Shown piece after piece: positions 58,312 to 64,000 of a stretch of DNA of 64,000 bases (position 1 is the stretch's first letter; every line of letters starts with the position of its first letter). The stretch covers positions 124,001 through 188,000 of the forward strand of contig ABHC01000009.1 in the NCBI GenBank assembly GCA_000171835.1, read 5' to 3'. The position numbers were made by a program, and so were the translations under genes. The notes beneath the pieces were generated by a model. That model saw only the letters and a program-made list of their open reading frames with translations, was not told where the DNA came from and ran no database searches. Origin of the DNA: an alpha proteobacterium BAL199 (lineage in GTDB: Bacteria; Pseudomonadota; Alphaproteobacteria; Thalassobaculales; Thalassobaculaceae).

Positions 58312-58902
58312 TCAGGCGTGGCCGGCGTCGCTCGACAACAGGGAAACGTCGATCCCAAGCTTGGCCAGGGCGCGGTCCCATTTCTCGGTCAGGTCGACGC
58401 TGAATACCAACTCGGGGTCGGCGTCGACCGACAGCCAGGCGTTCTCCTGAAGCTCCCCGTCCAACTGACCCGGCCCCCAACCGGCGTATCCCAGCGCCAG
58501 CAGATGGCGCTGCGGCCCGGTGCCGGCCGCGATAGCCTTCAGAATATCGACCGTGGCGGTCAGTGCGAAGGTGCCGGACAACGGCATGGAATCCGGCCCG
58601 ACATAGTCGACCGAATGCAACACGAAGCCGCGGCCGGTCTCCACCGGGCCGCCGAAATGGATCGCCGGTGCCGGCTCTTCGGCCACCGGCTCCTCCTCGA
58701 CCTTCAATTCCTCAAGAAGATCCTTGAAGGTGATCGAGTCGAGCAGCCGGTTCAGCACCAGGCCCATGGCGCCTTCGGCGTTGTGGGCGCACAGAAAGAT
58801 CACCGAACGGGCAAACCGCGGATCGCTCATGCTGGGCATGGCGATCAGGATCTGGCCGGTCAGATAGCCCTCGCCGTCCTTTTCGCTGTCGTCCAACGTC
58901 AT
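58312..58902 (-). CDS. YqgE/AlgH family protein (UPF0301)
   Basis: The start at 58902 is preceded by AGGAGG and gives 196 residues, the family length; an upstream in-frame extension of 105 codons is rejected. Conserved segments are YLTGQILIAMPSMSDPRFARSVIFLCAH, EGAMGLVLNR, HFGGPVETGRGFVLHS and GYAGWGPGQLDGELQENAW. The molecular role is unknown. An acidic insertion (EEEPVAEEPA) occurs in the middle. It is divergent from the ScsB/DsbD-like gene. Confidence 0.94.
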   Translation of the reverse strand: MTLDDSEKDGEGYLTGQILIAMPSMSDPRFARSVIFLCAHNAEGAMGLVLNRLLDSITFKDLLEELKVEEEPVAEEPAPAIHFGGPVETGRGFVLHSVDYVGPDSMPLSGTFALTATVDILKAIAAGTGPQRHLLALGYAGWGPGQLDGELQENAWLSVDADPELVFSVDLTEKWDRALAKLGIDVSLLSSDAGHA

Positions 58903-59056
58903 GGCCGGTCCTCCTCGGGGAACGCCGTCACAACCTTCTGAGCCGCACCACCCGCGACCATTTGTCGGGGTCGAACCGCCCAGCATCCCGTGTTCGTGAC
59001 CAACGATCTTGTCCACCGTTACTATATTGGGCGGAAGGTGAGTTTCAATCTGGCTG

Positions 59057-61225
59057 ATGAATATGGCATTTTTGGTTCCGATACCGACCCTGCGGGCAGC
59101 GCTTGGCGTTCTGGCAATCGCCGTGATGCCGGGCAGCCTGCAAGCCGCCGAGTCCGCGTCGGACTGGGTTCGCTCAGAGGCCGCCGATGTGCGGCTGGTC
59201 TCCGCCATTGCCGGCACCGAAGGTCGCTACAGCGTGCCGCTCGGCCTGGAATTTCGCCTGTCGGAGGGCTGGAAGGTCTACTGGCGCTCCGCCGGTGACG
59301 TGGGTTATCCGCCCCAGGTCGATTGGCAGGGCTCCAGCAACCTCGCCGGCGCCGACACTTCCTTCCCGGTCCCCCAGCGTTTCTCGGCGTTCGGGATCGA
59401 GCAGTACGGCTATCACGACAATGTCGTCTACCCGATCACCGCCCGGCTCACCGAAGCCGGCGCCGCACTGTCGGTGACGGCCAGCGTCAACGCCCTGGTG
59501 TGCAGCGACATTTGCGTTCCGCTCGATGCAACCCTCAAGCTCGATCTGCCGGCCACCGCCCCGAAGCCGACCGCCTTCACCCAGTTGCTCGACCGCTGGT
59601 CGGCCCGCGTGCCGAGCGACCTGCCGGGCGTCGGCCTCAACGTCGTCGAAGCGCGCGCCAGCGGTGATCCGGCCAGCCCGACCCTGCTTCTGCGGCTGGC
59701 GTCGACCGAACCGTTCAACCAGCCCGATGTCTATCCCGAAGGCCCGGAAGGGCTGACCTACGGCAAGCCGGAGATATCCATCGGATCGGACCGTCGTACC
59801 GCGGAGTTACGCGTTCCGGTCGGCGTTCGCGGCGATGTCCAGCTCTCCGGCGCCGTCTTGCGCTTGACGGTCGTCGACGGCGACCGGTTCGTGGAGCAGG
59901 CCGTTACGGTCGATGCCGCGTCTACTGCTTTCGGCGAATCGGTGAACGCACCGGCTATCAACGCATCCACATGGGTTGCCATGCTGGGAGCCGCCCTGCT
60001 CGGCGGACTGATCCTGAACCTGATGCCCTGCGTCCTGCCGGTGCTGTCGCTCAAGCTGCTGTCCGCAGTCAGCTATGGCGGGGCCGACCGCGCGGTGGTG
60101 CGCCGCGGCTTCCTGGCATCGGCCGCCGGCATCCTGGCTTCGTTTCTGGCACTGGCCGGCGGGGCCGTCGCGCTGAAGGCCGCCGGCGTCTCGGTCGGCT
60201 GGGGCATGCAATTCCAGCAGCCGGTATTCCTGGCCGCCATGGCCGCGCTGGTGGTGCTGTTCGCTGCCAATCTCTGGGGGCTGCTCGAGGTGCCTTTGCC
60301 GCGTTTGATTGCCGATCTCGGCGCCCGCCTGCCCGCTGGCGGATCATCGTCTGAGAATCCCGGCGGCTCGCTGACCGGGCATTTCCTGACCGGTGCGTTC
60401 GCCACCCTTCTGGCGACCCCGTGCTCGGCGCCGTTCCTCGGCACCGCCGTCGGTTTCGCGCTGGCCGGTGGGCCATTGGAGATCGTGGCGGTGTTCGCCG
60501 TGATGGGCCTCGGCCTCGCTCTGCCGTATCTGGCGGTCGCAGCGGTACCCGAACTGGCGCGTGCCATGCCCCGGCCGGGACCCTGGATGCTGACGCTGAA
60601 ACGGGTGCTGGCGGTTGTGCTGGCGGCGACAGCGGTCTGGCTGCTCACGGTGTTAGCTGCGCAGACCGGGACCGTCCCGGCGTTGGCCGTCGCGGGCGCC
60701 TTCATAGCCCTGATCCTGGCACTCGCGCTTGTGCGGAACCGGCGTCTTTCCCTGGCGGCAAGCGCGTTTGCGGTCGTGGCCGCACTGGTGCTCGTCGGCG
60801 CCTCGGACCGCCCGTCCGCCTCCGGCACCGCCCATGCCGAGGTCGGTGCGTCCGTAGCCTGGCAACGCTTTGATCGACCGGCGATCAACCATCTGGTCGC
60901 CGACGGTCACGTGGTGCTGGTCGACGTCACCGCCGACTGGTGCCTGACGTGCAAGGTCAACAAGGCCGCCGTCCTGGGCCGCGGCCCGGTGGCGGCCCTG
61001 CTGGGCGACGGCTCGGTGGTGGCGATGCGCGCCGACTGGACCAGCCCCGACCCGGCAATCGCCGACTATCTGGCCAGCTTCGGGCGCTACGGCATCCCGT
61101 TCAACGCGATTTATGGCCCCGCCGCACCCGAGGGGATCGCGCTGCCCGAACTGCTGACCGATGACACCGTCCTGGCGGCCGTGCATCAGGCGAGTGCCGG
61201 TGCGGTGACGGCCCGGTTGGATTGA
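59057..61225 (+). CDS. Thiol:disulfide interchange protein, DsbD/ScsB type
   Basis: The 722-residue protein starts with a signal-like helix and a long periplasmic DsbC-like domain (about 30-300; NALVCSDICVPLDATLKL holds a Cys pair). An eight-helix DsbD membrane core follows, with redox Cys in NLMPCVLPVLSLKLL and ATPCSAPFLGTAVGFAL. It ends in a thioredoxin domain with Cys629 and Cys632 (DWCLTCKVNKA). It passes cytoplasmic reducing power to periplasmic proteins. The large N-terminal domain makes it ScsB-like rather than E. coli DsbD-like. Peroxiredoxin follows after 97 bases. Confidence 0.92.
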   Translation: MNMAFLVPIPTLRAALGVLAIAVMPGSLQAAESASDWVRSEAADVRLVSAIAGTEGRYSVPLGLEFRLSEGWKVYWRSAGDVGYPPQVDWQGSSNLAGADTSFPVPQRFSAFGIEQYGYHDNVVYPITARLTEAGAALSVTASVNALVCSDICVPLDATLKLDLPATAPKPTAFTQLLDRWSARVPSDLPGVGLNVVEARASGDPASPTLLLRLASTEPFNQPDVYPEGPEGLTYGKPEISIGSDRRTAELRVPVGVRGDVQLSGAVLRLTVVDGDRFVEQAVTVDAASTAFGESVNAPAINASTWVAMLGAALLGGLILNLMPCVLPVLSLKLLSAVSYGGADRAVVRRGFLASAAGILASFLALAGGAVALKAAGVSVGWGMQFQQPVFLAAMAALVVLFAANLWGLLEVPLPRLIADLGARLPAGGSSSENPGGSLTGHFLTGAFATLLATPCSAPFLGTAVGFALAGGPLEIVAVFAVMGLGLALPYLAVAAVPELARAMPRPGPWMLTLKRVLAVVLAATAVWLLTVLAAQTGTVPALAVAGAFIALILALALVRNRRLSLAASAFAVVAALVLVGASDRPSASGTAHAEVGASVAWQRFDRPAINHLVADGHVVLVDVTADWCLTCKVNKAAVLGRGPVAALLGDGSVVAMRADWTSPDPAIADYLASFGRYGIPFNAIYGPAAPEGIALPELLTDDTVLAAVHQASAGAVTARLD

Positions 61226-61322
61226 GCCCGCCGACGGTCTATGTAAGCACCAGCGTTTCGAAGAGGATCACCGACCGCCACCGGGGCGGACCCGGTCGTT
61301 CCTCGGCAACGGAGGCGACGCA

Positions 61323-61805
61323 ATGAGCATCAAAGTTGGCGACAAGATTCCGACGGCCGGCCTGAAGACCAAGACCGCCGAGGGCATCCAGGATGTGAAG
61401 ACCGCCGATCTGTTCGGCGGCAAGACGGTCGTGCTGTTCGCCCTGCCGGGCGCGTTCACGCCGACCTGCTCGGCCAAACACCTGCCGGGCTACGTCGCCA
61501 AGGCAGCCGACCTGAAGGGCAAGGGCGTCGACGCCATCGCCTGCCTGTCGGTCAACGACGCCTTCGTGATGGACGCTTGGGGCAAGGACCAGAAGGTCGG
61601 CGACAATGTCATGATGCTGGCCGACGGCAACGCCGACTTCACCAAGGCCGTTGGCCTTGAGATGGACGGCAGCGGCTACGGCATGGGCACCCGCTCCAAG
61701 CGCTACGCCATGGTCGTCAAGGACGGCGTGGTGAAGGACCTGTTCGTCGAGGAGCCGGGCCAGTTCGAGGTTTCCAGCGCCGACTACGTGCTCGGCAAGC
61801 TCTGA
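61323..61805 (+). CDS. Peroxiredoxin of the Prx5 type
   Basis: The 160-residue protein has the Prx5 active-site motif PGAFTPTCSAKHLPG with peroxidatic Cys49, and one further Cys at 74 (AIACLSVND). The FVMDAWGKDQK and TRSKRYAMVVKDGVV segments are typical. It reduces peroxides with glutathione or thioredoxin as donor. The ATG follows GGAGGCGACGCA. A strong terminator lies just downstream. Confidence 0.96.
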   Translation: MSIKVGDKIPTAGLKTKTAEGIQDVKTADLFGGKTVVLFALPGAFTPTCSAKHLPGYVAKAADLKGKGVDAIACLSVNDAFVMDAWGKDQKVGDNVMMLADGNADFTKAVGLEMDGSGYGMGTRSKRYAMVVKDGVVKDLFVEEPGQFEVSSADYVLGKL

Positions 61806-61828
61806 GACACGGCCTCTCAGGAGGTTTG

Positions 61829-61861
61829 GCGGGGGTGCCTTCGGGCGCCCCCGCTTCGTTT
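61829..61861. terminator. Intrinsic terminator between peroxiredoxin and rnhA
   Basis: An 11-base-pair GC-rich stem (GCGGGGGTGCC against GGCGCCCCCGC, one G-T wobble) is capped by a TTCG tetraloop and followed by TTCGTTT. It begins 24 bases after the peroxiredoxin stop and runs into the convergent rnhA stop, so it likely ends peroxiredoxin transcripts and possibly both. Confidence 0.88.
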
Positions 61862-62325
61862 CAGCGGGCGGCTTCCCGCATCGCCGCGATCGCCATGCGG
61901 GCCAGTTCGTCAGCGCGTTCGTTCTCCGGATGCCCGGCGTGGCCCTTGACCCAGTGCCAGGCGACGTCATGCGCCTTGGCGGCGGCGTCCAGGCGCTCCC
62001 ACAGATCCTGGTTCTTCACCGGCTTCTTGTCCGCGGTCTTCCAGCCGCGCGCCTTCCAAGCCTTCATCCATTTGGTGATGCCGTCGCGCACATAGGTGCT
62101 GTCGGTGGTCAGGTCGACCGGAACCCGCCGGCTCAACGCCTCCAGCGAGGCGATCGCCGCCATCAGCTCCATCCGATTGTTGGTGGTCAGCGGCTCGGCG
62201 CCCGACAGTTCCTTCTCGGTGCCGCGCCAGCACATCACCGCCCCCCAGCCGCCCGGGCCGGGGTTTCCGCTGCACGCTCCGTCGGTGAAGATCGCGACCC
62301 TCTCGGCCGCCACGTCAGAGCCCAT
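61861..62325 (-). CDS. rnhA: Ribonuclease HI
   Basis: The 154-residue enzyme degrades RNA in RNA-DNA hybrids. The four catalytic acidic residues are visible in [43 protein letters not shown] and [11 protein letters not shown]. The HWVKGHAGH loop carries the conserved His. It overlaps the end of thrB by 11 bases, giving the order ispH, thrB, rnhA common in alphaproteobacteria. Confidence 0.97.
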   Translation of the reverse strand: MGSDVAAERVAIFTDGACSGNPGPGGWGAVMCWRGTEKELSGAEPLTTNNRMELMAAIASLEALSRRVPVDLTTDSTYVRDGITKWMKAWKARGWKTADKKPVKNQDLWERLDAAAKAHDVAWHWVKGHAGHPENERADELARMAIAAMREAAR

Positions 62326-63274
62326 AGGCCCCGGGTCCCGAAGCGCTCTGATAGAAGCGCAGCTTCTGGTGATATTCCATGGGATCCTTCGGCTTCACGA
62401 ACGCCCCTTCCGGGTGGTTGAGCCAATCGTACAGCCGGGTCAGCAGGAACCGCAGAGCCGAGCCGCGGGCCAGGATCGGGATCGCCTCGCGCTCGGCCGG
62501 CGTCAGGGTGCGGACGGTCTGGTAGCCACTGACCAGCTGGCGGGCCTTGGTGACGTTGAAGCTGCCGTCGGTCTCGAAGCACCACGCGTTCAGGCAGATC
62601 GCCAGATCGTAGGTCAGCGCGTCGGTGCAGGCGAAATAGAAATCGATCAGCCCCGATACGTCGTCACCCAGGAAGAATACGTTGTCGGGGAACAGGTCGG
62701 CGTGGATCGTGCCGATCGGCAATCCGTCCGGCCAGCTGCGCTCCAGCAGGCCGAGTTCCTGGTTCAGCGCGTTGTACAGGCCGTGGTAGATCTGGTTCGA
62801 CTTCATGCCGCAGGCTTCGAGCAGCGGTCGCCACCCCGCAACCGACAGGTTGTTGGCGCGGGTCATCGTGAAATCGGCGCCGGCCACATGCATGGCCGCC
62901 ATCGCCGCGCCCAGGGACCGGCAATAGGCCGGCTGGATCCGGCGGTGCCACATGCCCTCAAGGAACGTCACGATGGCCGCCGGTCGACCGTTCAAGGTGC
63001 GCAGCGTCACCCCGTCGCGCGCCGGTACCGGCTGCGGACAGCTCAAACCCTTGGCCGCCAGATGGTCCATCAAGCCGATGAAGAACGGCAGCTCCTCCAG
63101 CTTCACACGCTTTTCGTAGAGCGTGAGGATGTAGGTCGAGCGGGTGGTCCGGACCAGGAAGTTGGAGTTCTCAACCCCTTCCGCGATTCCGGCAAACGAG
63201 GTCACCTCGCCGATGTCGTATTCGGCAAGGAACGCCTGCAGTTCGTCGTCGGAAACCGGTGTGTAGACGGCCAT
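62315..63274 (-). CDS. thrB: Homoserine kinase, ThrB of the aminoglycoside-phosphotransferase fold
   Basis: The 319-residue protein phosphorylates L-homoserine in threonine synthesis. It is the APH-like ThrB form, not the GHMP form of E. coli. [20 protein letters not shown] forms the N-lobe, [19 protein letters not shown] is the Brenner motif with the catalytic Asp, and [19 protein letters not shown] is the metal-binding DFG-like region. It sits between ispH (18-base gap) and rnhA (overlap). Confidence 0.96.
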   Translation of the reverse strand: MAVYTPVSDDELQAFLAEYDIGEVTSFAGIAEGVENSNFLVRTTRSTYILTLYEKRVKLEELPFFIGLMDHLAAKGLSCPQPVPARDGVTLRTLNGRPAAIVTFLEGMWHRRIQPAYCRSLGAAMAAMHVAGADFTMTRANNLSVAGWRPLLEACGMKSNQIYHGLYNALNQELGLLERSWPDGLPIGTIHADLFPDNVFFLGDDVSGLIDFYFACTDALTYDLAICLNAWCFETDGSFNVTKARQLVSGYQTVRTLTPAEREAIPILARGSALRFLLTRLYDWLNHPEGAFVKPKDPMEYHQKLRFYQSASGPGAYGL

Positions 63275-63292
63275 GGGAGACTCGGGTCGGGG

Positions 63293-64000
63293 CTACGAGG
63301 CCAGCTCGCGGGGCAGTTTGAAACGGATATCCTCGCGGGCGACCGCGACCTCTTCGACGTTGACGGGGCGCAGCGCCCGGCAGGCGCTGACAACCTGCTC
63401 GACCAGCACCTCGGGAGCCGACGCTCCAGCGCTGATGCCGAGGCGGGATACGCCGCGCAGCCAGTTCGCGTCGATGTCCGCCGGGCCGGAAATCAGCCGA
63501 GCGTCAGCGCAGCCGGCCGCCTTGGCCACCTCCACCAAGCGCTTGGAATTGGATGAGTTCGACGAACCGATCACCACGAACGCGTCAACCTGGGGGGCGA
63601 TCGCCTTGACCGCGTCCTGCCGGTTGGTGGTGGCGTAGCAGATGTCTTCCTTGTTCGGCGCCGCGACGTCCGGGAAGCGGCGCTTCAGGATCTCCACGAT
63701 TCGCGCGGTGTCGTCGACCGACAAGGTGGTCTGGGTCGCGAAGGCCAACGGCATGCCGGGCACCGGCGGTTCGAAGACCGCCGCCTGCGCCTCGTCCTCG
63801 ACCAGGCTCATCGCGCCCTCGGGCAACTGGCCCATCGTGCCGATCACTTCCGGGTGCCCTTCGTGGCCGATCAGCACCACGTGGCGGCCCTGCTTGTGAT
63901 AGCGCTCGGCCTCCAGATGCACCTTGCTGACCAGCGGGCAGGTGGCGTCGACATAGATCATGTTGCGGCGCGCCGCGTCGGCCGGCACCGATTTCGGCAC
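63293..64000 (-). CDS. ispH: 4-hydroxy-3-methylbut-2-enyl diphosphate reductase, C-terminal part
   Basis: The 235 visible residues are the C-terminal three quarters of IspH, cut by the window edge, so the real start lies outside. Two of the three Cys ligands of the 4Fe-4S cluster are present ([12 protein letters not shown] and [15 protein letters not shown]), as are [14 protein letters not shown] and [15 protein letters not shown], which bind the diphosphate. The enzyme makes IPP and DMAPP in the last step of the MEP isoprenoid pathway. It leads the ispH-thrB-rnhA unit. Confidence 0.96.
   Translation of the reverse strand: MPKSVPADAARRNMIYVDATCPLVSKVHLEAERYHKQGRHVVLIGHEGHPEVIGTMGQLPEGAMSLVEDEAQAAVFEPPVPGMPLAFATQTTLSVDDTARIVEILKRRFPDVAAPNKEDICYATTNRQDAVKAIAPQVDAFVVIGSSNSSNSKRLVEVAKAAGCADARLISGPADIDANWLRGVSRLGISAGASAPEVLVEQVVSACRALRPVNVEEVAVAREDIRFKLPRELAS

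Overview
The window is GC-rich alphaproteobacterial DNA. The chromosomal gene order (ispH, thrB and rnhA on one strand facing a peroxiredoxin gene, plus yqgE/algH, an ScsB/DsbD-type reductase and a malate synthase G gene) together with several solute transporters suggests a Rhodospirillales-like soil or marine heterotroph. This placement is inference; no rRNA or tRNA gene lies in the window.

Left part (1-31.9 kb), mostly intact core and accessory metabolism. A tricarballylate-type FAD dehydrogenase sits with an FCD-type GntR regulator and a divergent MFS carrier, and a GntR-style palindrome lies between them. On the minus strand follows a possible long unit: a histidine kinase with a bacterial ethylene-receptor domain, a BKACE enzyme and a carnitine dehydrogenase, a Dpp/Opp-type ABC importer, and a class-I glutamine-amidotransferase-like hydrolase. 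An IS1182-family element with TTAA target repeats sits just upstream of the kinase. Then come malate synthase G, a sulfotransferase-like gene, and a complete C4-dicarboxylate TRAP module (dctB-dctD, a -24/-12 promoter, dctP, dctQ, dctM), followed by NfeD/SPFH membrane proteins, MtgA, an SDR and an alanine-glyoxylate-type aminotransferase.

Middle part (31.9-56.5 kb), a patchwork island bounded and interrupted by four near-identical copies of one IS6-family element (31910-32725, 36441-37256, a truncated copy at 37257-37982, and 55694-56509). Their boundaries cut a sensor kinase at its H-box, an RND pump, a dihydroxyacetone kinase and an unidentified gene. The island also holds relics of IS3- and IS6-family transposases, an intact IS630 element, a methyltransferase-like gene, a formyltransferase/DUF3489 chimera and a YaeQ gene. 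Inside it lies an intact catabolic cluster (39.75-52.9 kb): Asp/Glu-racemase-like protein, FMN/Fe-S old-yellow-enzyme-type reductase, LysR regulator, TctCBA tricarboxylate-type importer, class IV aminotransferase, hydantoinase/oxoprolinase B and A subunits, and a thiamine-diphosphate enzyme. I do not recognise this combination as a named pathway. It reads as import, ATP-dependent ring opening, transamination and decarboxylation of an unknown cyclic amide or imide acid.

Right part (56.5-64 kb), core genes again: mscL, a class II aldolase, algH, an scsB/dsbD-like gene, peroxiredoxin, rnhA, thrB and the C-terminal part of ispH.

The most interesting items are the ethylene-receptor-like kinase (all seven ethylene/copper-site residues at plant ETR1 spacing), the uncharacterised island operon, and the IS6-driven gene breakage and chimera formation.
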